Source of the DNA: Gammaproteobacteria bacterium
GTDB lineage: Bacteria > Pseudomonadota > Gammaproteobacteria > Enterobacterales > Psychrobiaceae
Length of the DNA stretch: 63,069 bases
Assembly (NCBI GenBank): GCA_013214945.1
Contig: JABSRT010000009.1
Coordinates: 1-63,069, forward strand
Direction: 5' to 3'
Below are positions 17,568-27,858 of this stretch, piece by piece; positions within the stretch are counted from its first letter, which is position 1; the number at the start of each line of letters is the position of its first letter. Made by a program: the position numbers and the translations under genes. The notes under the pieces were generated by a model. The model did not search any database, was not told the origin of the DNA, and was given only the letters and a program-made list of their open reading frames with translations.

Positions 17568-18583
17568 CTAAAACTTTTCTGCATTTAGTAGATTCAATGC
17601 GACGTGTCGAACTTTCGCGAAGTTTTCCGCCGCATCGCCTCGTCTAATTCTGCATGCATTCTCTCGGAATGCTGTATCTAATTTCCAATGAAGTTTTACT
17701 TCAATCGACCAGTGCTCTCGTATCGCATGAGCAAAGTCTTTTGCACTGAGCTTCGCTGAACTAATGTAATACCGAATTGACGCGCTGACTGCGGGTTTAC
17801 CATCTTCTTGACGAAATAATACGGCATAACCCAGCGTCTTTAAACTCGGCCACTCAAACGCTAAATCACCAAGCCCATCAATGTCATGGTTGACTTTGTG
17901 TAATCTTGTCTCTAAACGACCGCGAGATATTTCTTGCGTCGCGTAGGTATTATCTAGCGAATCTTGCAGATCCTTTAGGTCAAAAATATTATCAAAGTCT
18001 TGTTCTAAGCGCTTTTGGTTACCTTTTACCGTTAACAAATAATCAGCTTCACATTCTAATATCTTGGTCGCTATTTTCTTCTGGCAACCCATTGCATCAA
18101 TGGTAACTAAGCATCCCCGTATATCCAATAGCTTTAATAGTTCTGGGATAGCCGTGATCTCATTTGACTTCTCTTGTGTTTTTATTTGTCCTAATACAGC
18201 TTCATTTGCTGCCGAGAACGCACTGACCATATGAATTGCACCACGCTTTTTACTCTTATCATATGAACCCCCGTTTTAGCATTAAAAGCATCGCCTTTTG
18301 TTGCTGTATGGTAATCTTTCATCTATGCAATGAAACACGTTTGAAACTGTTTAGGGTTAATCATACTAATCATTCGAGCAATAGTATCATGAACTGGAAC
18401 ACCATTCTCAAAGTCACCGTACTGTTTCAGCCATTCTAATTTATCACGACCAAAATCTTCAATTTATTCCCAGCTTTCAGCGATGGCTAAAAAGATAATG
18501 TCTGATAGTTTATGCGCTACTTTCCAGTTCTGCCGAGGGTCCTTAATGATTAATATATGGTCCACTAAGGTTAATCTGTTCAT
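17568..18583 (-). pseudogene. Decayed ISAs1-family transposase
   Basis: The C-terminal 220 codons (17568-18230) are open and read as an ISAs1/H-repeat transposase: EKSNEITAIPELLKLLDIRG, VTIDAMGCQKKIA, LLTVKGNQK and IREHWSIEVKLHWKLDTAF. Upstream, the N-terminal part (from ATG 18583) is recognisable but broken. There is a TAA at 18464-18466 after ESWE and a TAG at 18323-18325 after TCFIA. A deletion with a frameshift follows just before the SYDKSKKRGAIHMVSA segment. About eight residues also seem missing after FLAIA. The element is inactive. It lies in the same direction as the operon between wzy and a glycosyltransferase. Confidence 0.9.
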
Positions 18584-18860
18584 ATGCTTATCTTCAACTT
18601 AAAGAGAAGAATATGATCAAATCCAATACTGATCGTCAAATTATACTTTCAAAAGAAGCTGGATTTTATCTAAAAACCAAAAATTAAACAAACTGATTGC
18701 TCTTCAATGACTAAATACGATTGAATTTTCATTGCAGCAAGAGAGGGGAGGATACTTGATGCATGATTTATTACTAGTAATTTAAATGTTGATATGAATT
18801 TACATTCGGCGCCAAGATTGAAAAATTACGATCACACATAAATGTCTACCTTCCAAAGAG

Positions 18861-20237
18861 TCAGCTAATCAACCTAATTCTACAAATAAACTTAACTACA
18901 AGCGAGTACAGAACAAGCAACAAAAATGTTCTAAGTAACTGAAGAATCCATGATGCAAACGTATACTCATAAACTATAAAATAAAAAAGTGATGAAGAAA
19001 CAAAAACGAATGCAAACGCCTTATATGAACTATTAAAAAAAGAACGATATAGAAGCTTAAGAAATAATCCATAGAAAAACATTCCTATTACCACTCCTAA
19101 TACTCCATAGTTCAGATAGAGGTCACCGGGTATAAATAGCGCAGTGCTTTGATACCCCGTTAAAGCTAGGTCCGGATTCCATAATGTTTCTGTAAACCAC
19201 TGTCCCATAGATGTATCTGGTTTGTCGTGCAAAATAAACCTTGGAACAAGGCCAGATAACAACAAATAAAACATATAACCGTATGAATATTCTATTTTCT
19301 CATTATCAATAGCACTAATTATAACGGCTAGAGAGTCGATACCATGGAATCTATCAGATAGCCTTATAAGTACATGATAAATATCAAGGCGAGATAAAAT
19401 TTCACTAAAGACATGCAGATTTGCTAGCACATCTGAAAAGGAAAGCCCTAATGTAATAGCTGCACGCGCGAACTCTTTAATGAAATAACTTACAAACAAA
19501 AACAAAGTAGCGGTAACCCCAAAGAGAACTATTCGGCTTGGTGATATTCGAAACCTTTTAATTTTTATCAGGCCGAAAAATTCCGACCAAAAATAAACAA
19601 CAAGAAAAGCCAGAAATATATTAATCAAGCCAAGAGCTCCACCAGATATAACTGCTATAGCTACTTTAGATACAACAGTGAAAACAAAAAGTTTAGTGTA
19701 TATCGAGTATTGGAAATAGAGGTAAACTATGAAAAAAAAAGAGAATTCAAATACAGTTTTGATGAGGCTTACAATATAGGGCAGACCAAAAGATGTTCTC
19801 TCGCCAACAGAAAACTCACCCGCGTAATGAGTCATCCCATTAAGCAATTTGTAAAATGTAATAGAGAGCCAAACTGCATACATAATAAAATTAATCGAAA
19901 ATAGTTTTTGAGGTGCAATACTATCTAGTCGGACACCGATTTTATAGGCAACATTGGTTCTTAATCTTAATAACTTATAGCCGCAAAACATCGCCACAAA
20001 TCCAACATTAAAAACTCCTAACGCATACGCTACGTAATATTCATTAAAATGGTGAGCATCGAACGAAGGTTTCATTAAATCAATATTTAAATAAATCATG
20101 CTGGAGCGGAATATGTAATAAAAGAAATAAGCGCTGGCGATTAATATAAATGGAGATAGGAATTTTGTTGTACGTAGTTCAACGAACAACAAAAAGAAAT
20201 ATAACAAAAATCCGAATCCGAGCATTGTTAAGTACAT
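18861..20237 (-). CDS. wzy: O-antigen polymerase-like membrane protein (Wzy candidate)
   Basis: A 458-aa, very hydrophobic protein with about 11-12 predicted membrane segments and a large loop near residues 300-390 (FHGIDSLAV, LLSGLVPRFILHDKPDTSMGQWF). This topology, the O-antigen ligase/polymerase-like loop and its overlap with the flippase gene identify it as the likely Wzy, which joins repeat units at the periplasmic face of the inner membrane. Wzy proteins share little sequence, so the call rests on topology and context. Its start overlaps the wzx stop by ten bases. It is followed by the ISAs1 remnant after about 277 empty bases. Confidence 0.78.
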   Translation of the reverse strand: MYLTMLGFGFLLYFFLLFVELRTTKFLSPFILIASAYFFYYIFRSSMIYLNIDLMKPSFDAHHFNEYYVAYALGVFNVGFVAMFCGYKLLRLRTNVAYKIGVRLDSIAPQKLFSINFIMYAVWLSITFYKLLNGMTHYAGEFSVGERTSFGLPYIVSLIKTVFEFSFFFIVYLYFQYSIYTKLFVFTVVSKVAIAVISGGALGLINIFLAFLVVYFWSEFFGLIKIKRFRISPSRIVLFGVTATLFLFVSYFIKEFARAAITLGLSFSDVLANLHVFSEILSRLDIYHVLIRLSDRFHGIDSLAVIISAIDNEKIEYSYGYMFYLLLSGLVPRFILHDKPDTSMGQWFTETLWNPDLALTGYQSTALFIPGDLYLNYGVLGVVIGMFFYGLFLKLLYRSFFNSSYKAFAFVFVSSSLFYFIVYEYTFASWILQLLRTFLLLVLYSLVVKFICRIRLIS

Positions 20238-21469
20238 GAAAGACTTCTTTTTATGTAGATAAATTGTATTACTAGAATAATCAAATACGCAGTTATTGTT
20301 GATACTGCAGCGGCAATTATGCCGTAGTCCTGTATAAATATATTACCAATCAAATTAGTTACGAATGCTATTGCATAAATCATCACTAAAACCTTCAATT
20401 TTTTCAAAAGAGTCAAATACATTGACAAAGCTGTTTGTAAAACAGTTAAAAAAACTGACGCCATCAAAATATATAATGTTAACAAATTCGTTTGATTATC
20501 CAGTACTTCCGATTCGATAAATATGGTCCAGATAAATTGTGGCATTATCACCGCAATTAAACCGAACACAATAAATGTAACAGTTAAAATAATTAACGAT
20601 TGCTTTAAATAACGCAATGCCTTGTACTTATTTTCCTCATAATCTCGTAATACTTGTGGATTTACATAAGTGCTATATATCTGCCCGATAACAGTACCTA
20701 GGCCAGCTACTGTCGCTAATATAGAGTAAATAGCTACTTCACGAGACGTCAAATAATAATCTATAAAATATCGATCCGAAAATGTAATTCCCCAACTAAA
20801 GAAACTAACAAATAGCATTGGATATGCAAAAACTAAGTAACGCCTCAAATTACCCAGATTAATATAAAACTTAAAGTTCACTCCTCGAAGAAACCTCCTC
20901 AAAACCACTACCGATAGAATATATCCAAGTACAATCCCAAATAGTAACGATTCGAGGCTTCCATAAATGCTGTAAACAATAATTGGAATTATAAATTTCG
21001 CTGCTGCCTCTAAGATTTGCAGTGTCAGATAGCGTAGCCTTTCCATATTTAAAAGAAATAGTTGCCGGTTTAAAGAAAAATAACTTAGAAGCCAGAAATA
21101 CACTACAACCGACGCCATTACATTAAAATCAAATCTAGTAAAAAAGAACCCATATAAAGCGACAAGCACCACGCTAAATAGATTAATAAAGATAACTAAT
21201 GTTTGAAATTCACTAATAAATTCGTGTTTATTTTCCGCTGAGTTATAGAATCTTTTATACGCTTGTGTAGGAATTTGTAATAAGACATATGATAAGGCAA
21301 CGATTAAACTCTGCAATAATACGAATTCACCATATATCATCTTGTCAATTGAGTAAGATACATAACGTATATAAATCAACTGCATAACCATCGGAAAAAT
21401 AACAGTAAGAACTGTTATTTGGAACGATTTAGTAAAAACTTTCACAATATCACTCTTAATTTTTATCAA
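20228..21469 (-). CDS. wzx: Oligosaccharide-lipid flippase (Wzx family)
   Basis: A 413-aa MATE/MOP-type membrane protein with about 12 hydrophobic segments. It starts KVFTKSFQITVLTVIFPMVMQLIYIRY, with later segments such as FAYPMLFVSFFSWGITFSDRYFIDYYLTS and a C-terminal pair. The SDRYFIDYYL region is typical of polysaccharide flippases, which move undecaprenyl-PP-linked units across the inner membrane. It overlaps the upstream glycosyltransferase by 14 bases and wzy by ten, forming a translationally linked group. Family call is good; substrate specificity cannot be read. Confidence 0.86.
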   Translation of the reverse strand: MIKIKSDIVKVFTKSFQITVLTVIFPMVMQLIYIRYVSYSIDKMIYGEFVLLQSLIVALSYVLLQIPTQAYKRFYNSAENKHEFISEFQTLVIFINLFSVVLVALYGFFFTRFDFNVMASVVVYFWLLSYFSLNRQLFLLNMERLRYLTLQILEAAAKFIIPIIVYSIYGSLESLLFGIVLGYILSVVVLRRFLRGVNFKFYINLGNLRRYLVFAYPMLFVSFFSWGITFSDRYFIDYYLTSREVAIYSILATVAGLGTVIGQIYSTYVNPQVLRDYEENKYKALRYLKQSLIILTVTFIVFGLIAVIMPQFIWTIFIESEVLDNQTNLLTLYILMASVFLTVLQTALSMYLTLLKKLKVLVMIYAIAFVTNLIGNIFIQDYGIIAAAVSTITAYLIILVIQFIYIKRSLSCT

Positions 21470-22604
21470 TAATCATTCTTAGATTTTCGTAATACCGTTC
21501 TCCATAATCCGCCCATGTATAACCCGCTTTAACTCTTTCTTTAGCGTTATTACCCATTTCGTCTCGGATTATAGGGTTTTTATACAAATACGTTATCTTA
21601 TCCTTTATCGCGTTCACATCCCTTATCGGAATAACAAAACCCTCTTTGCCTTGTTCCGTTATTAAATCATCCCCTCCCGTATTCGTTGTACAAATTAACG
21701 GCAGACCACAAGCCATTGCTTGTAACTGAACTAAGGCAAGACCGTCTTGAATGGAAGGCATAACAAATACGCTACCTTGAGAGTAAAGCTCATACAATTC
21801 ATTCTGGGGATAGCTTCCCTTATAGATAATTTTTTCAGATTCATACTTTTTGATAAACACATCCATTTCATCAAGTACATTTCCAATATGCCAGAATTCT
21901 AGATTATCTAAATTTAATTCATGAATAGCTTTTAATAAATAGTGGCTGCCTTTTTGGAGAGACAAAGCACCGCAAAATATCACTCTAAAAACATCATCAG
22001 TTTTTTTTACAGGCCTAAAAGCACTCAAATCCACACCATACGGATTAACGATCAACTTACACTCAGGAACACCATTCTCTAAAAAGGAGCGCTTAACAAA
22101 AGATGAAGGTATCGCTATATAATCTGCCATCTCAATCGATTTTAGTTGCCAGCTTATATTTTCCTCTGAGTCCAATTTAGGAATAAGCCCTTGTGCAGTA
22201 TATTCGTCTTGTAATATCTTCTGTACATACCTGGGATGGGTAGACCCAATCTCTAAAATAATTGTTTGTCCGTACGATTTTGATTTTCTCATTGAGTCAT
22301 ACGCATAACCACCCCATGATATATATATATCGTTGTCACTAGATAGACTCTTGGCAATTTTTTTGTCATATATTTTCTTTAAGAAAATACTATCAGGAAA
22401 TAATTTTTTAAAAAACTTTCTTCTCAGTCTGTTTAATATTTCTAGAGTGGGATAACAAGTCAGACTCCCCTCCTGAATCTGATATTTACTGACAAAAAAT
22501 TCAGGATAAGTGGTGTAGAATTGATTTATTATATTTTTTTTCGACAACTCTTCAGCAGTATTAAATATATGAAATCGTCCAAATACTGATAATGCAATTT
22601 TCAT
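21456..22604 (-). CDS. Family 4 glycosyltransferase
   Basis: A 382-aa GT-B enzyme. The acceptor-side half contains DNDIYISWGGYAYDSMRKSK and ILEIGSTHPRYVQKIL. The donor-side half contains VNPYGVDLSAFRP, RVIFCGALSLQKGSHYLLKA and VFVMPSIQDGLALVQLQAMACGLPLI, with the family 4 E-x7-E region changed to D-x7-Q (DGLALVQLQ). GSTHPRY resembles a group of mannosyl/glucosyltransferases, but the donor is not certain. It lies one base after the acyltransferase gene and overlaps wzx by 14 bases. Confidence 0.84.
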   Translation of the reverse strand: MKIALSVFGRFHIFNTAEELSKKNIINQFYTTYPEFFVSKYQIQEGSLTCYPTLEILNRLRRKFFKKLFPDSIFLKKIYDKKIAKSLSSDNDIYISWGGYAYDSMRKSKSYGQTIILEIGSTHPRYVQKILQDEYTAQGLIPKLDSEENISWQLKSIEMADYIAIPSSFVKRSFLENGVPECKLIVNPYGVDLSAFRPVKKTDDVFRVIFCGALSLQKGSHYLLKAIHELNLDNLEFWHIGNVLDEMDVFIKKYESEKIIYKGSYPQNELYELYSQGSVFVMPSIQDGLALVQLQAMACGLPLICTTNTGGDDLITEQGKEGFVIPIRDVNAIKDKITYLYKNPIIRDEMGNNAKERVKAGYTWADYGERYYENLRMIIDKN

Positions 22605-22605
22605 A

Positions 22606-23064
22606 TTAAAATCTATCTCTCAATTTTATTGCAGGTACTCCTGCCCATATTTCATTTTTCTTAATATTTTTTGTAACCATAGAGCCTGCAGCAATTATAC
22701 TATTTTCCCCAATAGTAATTCCCTGTAAAATCGTTGCATTTGCCCCGACCCAAACCCCATCACCTATAAATATAGAAGAATTTATATGTGTTTTATTTCT
22801 CTTATCAGGATCTAATCCGGTCGATATTAACGAAACTCCAGCTGATATTGTCACATTATTTCCAATTTTAATGCCACCCATACCATTTAAATATACATTA
22901 TGATTTAATGAACACCCGTCTCCAATTTCTATTCGATCTTCAAATAAAACATCTTGATTACCAAAAACTGAAATATTGTCATTCCTTAAAAAAACCTTTA
23001 TTTTTTTCTTATTATAGGCATTTATCAATTTTCTAAAAAACTTAAAAATATACATATACAACAT
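22606..23064 (-). CDS. Hexapeptide-repeat O-acetyltransferase
   Basis: A left-handed beta-helix acyltransferase of 152 aa, likely acetylating a sugar of the polymer from acetyl-CoA. Hexapeptide repeats run from about residue 40 (FEDRIEIGDGCSLNHNVYLNG, IKIGNNVTISAGVSL) to the end (IFIGDGVWVGANATILQGITIG, SIIAAGSMVTKNI). WAGVPAIKL is the usual C-terminal tail. ATG at 23064 is chosen because GGAG lies nine bases before it. The frame is open upstream to a TTG at 23097, but that codon has no such site. A short amphipathic N-terminus (YIFKFFRKLINAY) precedes the helix. Sits between rfbC and a glycosyltransferase. Confidence 0.85.
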   Translation of the reverse strand: MLYMYIFKFFRKLINAYNKKKIKVFLRNDNISVFGNQDVLFEDRIEIGDGCSLNHNVYLNGMGGIKIGNNVTISAGVSLISTGLDPDKRNKTHINSSIFIGDGVWVGANATILQGITIGENSIIAAGSMVTKNIKKNEIWAGVPAIKLRDRF

Positions 23065-23138
23065 CGAAAAACACTCCAAGCATAAATTTAAAGTCAAGTA
23101 ACTTATTCTAATTAACTAAAGAGCTAACATATAAAAGA

Positions 23139-23684
23139 TTAAAGCAATGTTATTTTATTCAACAATTTACCATCGATATCTTTTGGGGATAACGTCAGTT
23201 CATCAATTAATGGCCACTCAATATTCAAACTTGGTTCATTCCATAACAAAGTAACTTCAGCGTTTGGGTTATAATAATCTGTACACTTATATACAAATTC
23301 AGCTTCATCACTAGTCACGTAGAAACCATGAGCAAAACCCTTTGGCACCCATAATTGTCGTTTATTCTCTGCAGAAAGGTACTCCCCAACCCATTGACCA
23401 AACGTGGGAGAGTTTTTACGAATGTCCACAGCAACATCAAATACTTCTCCTGAGATCACGCGCACAAGCTTTCCCTGTGTATTTTCAGTTTGGTAATGCA
23501 AACCACGCAAAATGCCTTTTCTGGATTTTGAGTGATTATCTTGCACAAACTGAGTGGCTTCACCTGTCACGAGCGCTTCAAATTGTTTTTGACTCCAGGT
23601 TTCCATAAAAAAACCACGCTCATCACCGAATACGCTTGGTTCAATGATTTTGACATCGGAAATTTTTGTATCAATTACTTTCAT
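23139..23684 (-). CDS. rfbC: dTDP-4-dehydrorhamnose 3,5-epimerase
   Basis: RfbC/RmlC is the third step of dTDP-L-rhamnose synthesis. The cupin fold carries GDERGFFMETW, the catalytic-His region GILRGLHYQ, and the second motif VWVPKGFAHGFYV-like LWVPKGFAHGFYVTSDEAEF with the conserved tyrosine. The length of 181 aa is usual. The start at 23684 (MKVIDTKISDVK) is taken because family members begin there and GGA lies eight bases upstream. A longer frame to 23744 runs into rfbD. It is separated from the rfbD stop by four bases. Confidence 0.95.
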   Translation of the reverse strand: MKVIDTKISDVKIIEPSVFGDERGFFMETWSQKQFEALVTGEATQFVQDNHSKSRKGILRGLHYQTENTQGKLVRVISGEVFDVAVDIRKNSPTFGQWVGEYLSAENKRQLWVPKGFAHGFYVTSDEAEFVYKCTDYYNPNAEVTLLWNEPSLNIEWPLIDELTLSPKDIDGKLLNKITLL

Positions 23685-23688
23685 TGGA

Positions 23689-24570
23689 TTATTCCGTATA
23701 GGCTTTAATGTGTTGTAATGCGGCCTTCCAATCACTCGCTTCAATTGAAAAAGTCTGTGTGATTTTTTTTGTGCTCAATTTGGAATTAGCTGGGCGTTTC
23801 GCCAGTGTCGGGTATTGCTCTGTAGTAATACTGTGTAATATTGGCTTCTTACTAATCACTTTATTTTCTTCAGCCACATCAAAGATAGCGTGTGCAAACT
23901 CATACCAGCTAACATGAGGCAAGCCTGAATAATGATAAATACCGTACTCGACTGGCATACCTGTTGTAATTTTTTCAGCGATACCAATTAATGCATTAGC
24001 AATATCACCTGCATAGGTAGGCCCACCGATTTGATCACCCACGACACTCAACTCATCTCGACAAGTGCCTAAACGAAGCATCGTTTTTACGAAGTTATTG
24101 CCATTTACACCAAACACCCAGGCGGTACGAAGAATAATGTGTTTCTCACACGCGTATGCTACGGCTATTTCCCCCGCCAATTTACTTTCACCGTAAATGC
24201 CTTGTGGGTTAGTTACATCTCTTTCTTCATATTCGCCTTTTTTATTGCCCTCAAAGACGTAATCAGTTGATATATGCAACATTGCAGCATTTACCTGTTG
24301 AGCAGCTTGCGCCAAATAACGAGGGCCATCACGGTTAATGGCATAAGACAGAGCAACCTCATCTTCAGCTCTATCGACTGCGGTGTACGCTGCGGCATTA
24401 ATAATGATATTTGGCTTAAATTTTTGAACCGTTTGAATCACAGCCCTTTTAACGGTAATGTCTAAGTCTTCTCTGCCTAGAGCAAGTACTTCAACATTAT
24501 CTTGTTTGCTCAATTTATCTGTTAGACTATGACCAACTTGACCACGGCATCCTGTAATTAAAACACGCAT
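23689..24570 (-). CDS. rfbD: dTDP-4-dehydrorhamnose reductase
   Basis: RfbD/RmlD makes dTDP-L-rhamnose, the last step of the pathway. It is an extended SDR of 293 aa: GCRGQVGHSL at residues 7-16, INAAAYTAVDRAE, ISTDYVFEG and the catalytic YGESK (Y-x-x-x-K). TAWVFG and DQIGGPTYAGDIA follow, as in RmlD. The ATG shares one base with the rfbA stop (24570), so translation is coupled. Confidence 0.96.
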   Translation of the reverse strand: MRVLITGCRGQVGHSLTDKLSKQDNVEVLALGREDLDITVKRAVIQTVQKFKPNIIINAAAYTAVDRAEDEVALSYAINRDGPRYLAQAAQQVNAAMLHISTDYVFEGNKKGEYEERDVTNPQGIYGESKLAGEIAVAYACEKHIILRTAWVFGVNGNNFVKTMLRLGTCRDELSVVGDQIGGPTYAGDIANALIGIAEKITTGMPVEYGIYHYSGLPHVSWYEFAHAIFDVAEENKVISKKPILHSITTEQYPTLAKRPANSKLSTKKITQTFSIEASDWKAALQHIKAYTE

Positions 24571-25460
24571 TAACGTGCTACCTTCTTTTTTTGGCTTTCA
24601 GTGACCAAGCGCATTAAATATTGACCGTATTCATTTTTCATCATTGGTTTAGCAATCGTGACTACTTGTTCATCAGACAACCAGCAATTTCGCCACGCTA
24701 TCTCTTCTAAACACGCCACTTTAAGCCCTTGCACGTTTTCAATGGTTTGTACAAAAGAAGACGCTTCATGCAAGCTTTCATGCGTTCCCGTATCAAGCCA
24801 TGCAAAACCACGACCTAATAACTCAACATTCAATGAGCCATCATGAAGGTACATTTCATTCAACGTGGTAATTTCAAGCTCACCACGATGTGATGGTTTG
24901 ACTTGCTTAGCCAAATCAACCACGCGGTTATCGTAAAAATACAACCCCGTTACTGCATAATTCGATTTTGGTATTTCTGGCTTCTCTTCAATAGAGATAG
25001 CTTTCATGTTGTCATCAAACTCAACCACACCAAAGCGCTCTGGGTCTTTGACTTGATAACCAAATACCGTTGCACCACTCTCACGAGAAGCGGCACTTTT
25101 TAGTGTTTGTGAGAAAGACTGACCATAAAAAACATTATCACCCAATACGAGGCACACTGAATCATCGCCAATAAACTCTTCACCAATGATAAAAGCCTGA
25201 GCTAAACCATCTGGGCTTGGCTGAATGGCGTATTCGAGGTTAATACCAAAATCAGAGCCATCTCCAAGTAAACGCTTAAATCCCGTATTATCTTCAGGGG
25301 TAGTGATTATTAGAATATCCTTAATGCCCGCAAGCATTAAGGTTGATATTGGGTAAAATACCATTGGCTTATCATAGATAGGCAATAGCTGTTTAGACAC
25401 ACCTCGAGTTAATGGATATAAACGTGTACCAGTGCCTCCGGCTAGAACAATCCCTTTCAT
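24570..25460 (-). CDS. rfbA: Glucose-1-phosphate thymidylyltransferase
   Basis: RfbA/RmlA joins dTTP and glucose-1-phosphate to dTDP-glucose. Nucleotidyltransferase motif [25 protein letters not shown] spans residues 8-32. VLGDNVFYG carries the metal aspartate, and [20 protein letters not shown] and [14 protein letters not shown] are typical. The length of 296 aa is usual. It shares one base with the rfbB stop and one with the rfbD start. As in this family, allosteric control by dTDP-rhamnose is expected. Confidence 0.97.
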   Translation of the reverse strand: MKGIVLAGGTGTRLYPLTRGVSKQLLPIYDKPMVFYPISTLMLAGIKDILIITTPEDNTGFKRLLGDGSDFGINLEYAIQPSPDGLAQAFIIGEEFIGDDSVCLVLGDNVFYGQSFSQTLKSAASRESGATVFGYQVKDPERFGVVEFDDNMKAISIEEKPEIPKSNYAVTGLYFYDNRVVDLAKQVKPSHRGELEITTLNEMYLHDGSLNVELLGRGFAWLDTGTHESLHEASSFVQTIENVQGLKVACLEEIAWRNCWLSDEQVVTIAKPMMKNEYGQYLMRLVTESQKKKVAR

Positions 25461-26536
25461 TATTTCACCTCCTGATTTGAGACACCTAAACGCTCACCGG
25501 CATAAGAACCATCAAGCACACGTGACCACCATGCTTTGTTATCTAAATACCATTCAACGGTTTTCCGAATGCCTGATTCGAATGTTTCTTCTGGCTTCCA
25601 ATCCAATTCACGCTCAATTTTAGAGGTATCAATAGCGTAACGAATATCATGACCCGGACGGTCTGTGACGTACATAATTAAATCTAGGTAATACGCAACG
25701 CCTACAGGTTTATTCGGTACCAATTTTTCAAGTAACGAACAAATGGTTTTTACCACGTCGATATTGGCTTTTTCATTATTCCCACCAATATTGTAAGTTT
25801 CGCCGACTTCGCCTTCTGTCACTACTTTATAAAGCGCACGAGCATGGTCTTCAACAAATAGCCAATCACGAATTTGCATGCCATTACCATAAACCGGCAA
25901 AGGTTTACCCTCTAGTGCATTTAAAATAACTAGCGGGATCAATTTTTCAGGAAAATGGTAAGGGCCGTAGTTATTAGAGCAATTAGTTACCAAGGTTGGT
26001 AGACCATAGGTACGTTGCCATGCGCGGACTAAATGGTCGCTTGACGCTTTTGATGCTGAATAGGGGCTACTTGGTTCATATGACGTTGTTTCTGTAAATA
26101 AGCCATCCGTTCCTTCTAAATCACCGTATACCTCATCGGTAGAGATATGGTGGAAGCGAAATGCATCATTTCGATTTTTTTCAAGCTTATTCCAGTAAGA
26201 TCGGGTCGCTTCAAGTAACGTATAGGTACCAACAATATTAGTTTCAATAAATGCTGCGGGGCCATCAATTGAACGGTCTACATGTGACTCAGCTGCTAAG
26301 TGCATTACCGCATCAGGCTGATATTCCGAAAATACTCGGTCAAGATCTTCGCGGTTGCAAATATCGACTTGTTCAAACGCATAGCGGTCATTGTTTTCAA
26401 TATCAACTAATGACTCCAAGTTGCCCGCGTAGGTTAATTTATCTACATTGATGATACTATCGTTTGTGTTTTTGATAACATGACGAATAACAGCAGAGCC
26501 GATAAAACCAGCACCGCCAGTAACGAGGATTTTCAT
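25460..26536 (-). CDS. rfbB: dTDP-glucose 4,6-dehydratase
   Basis: RfbB/RmlB makes dTDP-4-keto-6-deoxyglucose. An extended SDR of 358 aa: [13 protein letters not shown] at residues 7-19, [27 protein letters not shown] with the D-E catalytic pair, and YSASKASSD (Y-x-x-x-K). It begins the rfbBADC set. It is preceded by a 221-base gap after wecA, which could hold an internal promoter, though no strong boxes are seen. Confidence 0.97.
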   Translation of the reverse strand: MKILVTGGAGFIGSAVIRHVIKNTNDSIINVDKLTYAGNLESLVDIENNDRYAFEQVDICNREDLDRVFSEYQPDAVMHLAAESHVDRSIDGPAAFIETNIVGTYTLLEATRSYWNKLEKNRNDAFRFHHISTDEVYGDLEGTDGLFTETTSYEPSSPYSASKASSDHLVRAWQRTYGLPTLVTNCSNNYGPYHFPEKLIPLVILNALEGKPLPVYGNGMQIRDWLFVEDHARALYKVVTEGEVGETYNIGGNNEKANIDVVKTICSLLEKLVPNKPVGVAYYLDLIMYVTDRPGHDIRYAIDTSKIERELDWKPEETFESGIRKTVEWYLDNKAWWSRVLDGSYAGERLGVSNQEVK

Positions 26537-26757
26537 ACTTTTCTCTTGTATTAAATACTAAAATTAACTCACGGGAGTGAGCATATAATTGAAGGCTAAC
26601 TGATTTAATTCATTTTTATATCTCAGCTATATTTATACCACTGAGACATATTTAATCTATTTTGAGACAGCCTACCATCAGCTATCCCTTGTAATCACTG
26701 GGTTTTACTTACTTTGACTCACAGGCCCCAATAGGTCTTAAACTCGTATACTTGAAT

Positions 26758-27813
26758 TTATTTGGCTTTAGATAACTTTCTAAATAATGTTAGCAAACGC
26801 CATACATGATTTATTGCATAGGCATAAATAACAAACACGCAGACAAATAACGATAGCGTAAGCCACTCAGGCGCATGTAACGCTTCCAGTGATATTCCGA
26901 CCAAAGTCAATGCAACAGAGATACAGCTTATCAATGCTAATGTTTGCCTTGATGAAAATCCTGCTCTTAGAAAGATGTGATGTAAATGGTCACGGTCTGG
27001 TTTGAATGGTGACTGCCCTTTACGTATTCGACGTACCATAATTGCAGCCATGTCCATTAACGGCACCGCAATTAACCACAATGCCGTTACTGGTTTAAAT
27101 GCTTGCTGTTCTGATTGAGTGCCCACCACCAGTAACCAAACTACGGTTAAACCAATTAACATACTGCCCGCGTCACCCATAAATATTTTCTTAAATTTTG
27201 AGCTTGGCCATTCGAGGTTAAACATTAGATAAGCCAAGGTGGCGGCAATAAACAATACTGGTAATAAAAACCATTCATTGCGAGTTTGGCTTAGTAGGAA
27301 GGCTAATGAACAAAAGGTGATCATTGATAACATGCCAGCAAGGCCGTCGATGCCGTCGACCATATTAAAGGCATTAATAGCGCCGACAACTGCAATAACA
27401 GTTAATAACGTACCAAACACGCCTAAATGAACATCGCCAAAACCAAATATGTTACCAAGATTTTCAAGGTAAAGCTCTGCGCCAAAGATCATCATGCTAG
27501 CGATTAATACCTGCGCCACCATTCGTGGTTTAACGGGTAAGTCTTGATAGTCGTCAAGCACGCCAATGAACACGATTAAGGCTGCAGCAATTAAATATAA
27601 ATTAAGTGCTTGGCTTTGCGGCAAAAAGACCATTGCGGCCATTAACACCCCTAGGAAAATGCCAATGCCACCGACTAACGGAATAGACCCAGTGTGGACT
27701 TTGCGGGCATTAGGATTGTCAACTAAGCCCAATTTTATGGCAATGGGCTTAGAACAACGAATGCAAACATATGAGGTCAAAAAAGTAAAAACTAGCGGTA
27801 CTATAAAATCCAT
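26758..27813 (-). CDS. wecA: Undecaprenyl-phosphate GlcNAc-1-phosphate transferase
   Basis: WecA starts the lipid-linked unit by adding GlcNAc-1-phosphate to undecaprenyl phosphate at the inner membrane. The 351-aa protein has about 11 membrane segments. The signature blocks are GVLDDYQDLPVKPR (the DDxxD region, about residues 83-96), NAFNMVDGIDGLAG, FMGDAGSMLIG and DRDHLHHIFLRAGFS. All are intact. It implies that GlcNAc is the first sugar of the repeat. Its presence inside the cluster, not elsewhere in an ECA locus, may mean it is dedicated to this polymer. Confidence 0.95.
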   Translation of the reverse strand: MDFIVPLVFTFLTSYVCIRCSKPIAIKLGLVDNPNARKVHTGSIPLVGGIGIFLGVLMAAMVFLPQSQALNLYLIAAALIVFIGVLDDYQDLPVKPRMVAQVLIASMMIFGAELYLENLGNIFGFGDVHLGVFGTLLTVIAVVGAINAFNMVDGIDGLAGMLSMITFCSLAFLLSQTRNEWFLLPVLFIAATLAYLMFNLEWPSSKFKKIFMGDAGSMLIGLTVVWLLVVGTQSEQQAFKPVTALWLIAVPLMDMAAIMVRRIRKGQSPFKPDRDHLHHIFLRAGFSSRQTLALISCISVALTLVGISLEALHAPEWLTLSLFVCVFVIYAYAINHVWRLLTLFRKLSKAK

Positions 27814-27858
27814 AATTAACTCTTTTGTTTAAATCTATTTTTTAATCTACTTTTTAAT

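Noticed and set aside
17568-18230. Complete ISAs1 transposase of 220 residues
   Set aside because: It is only the C-terminal part. The N-terminal half continues upstream with two stops and a frameshift.
23065-23097. Longer acyltransferase starting at TTG 23097
   Set aside because: The ATG at 23064 has GGAG at ideal distance, and the extra residues do not belong to the family.
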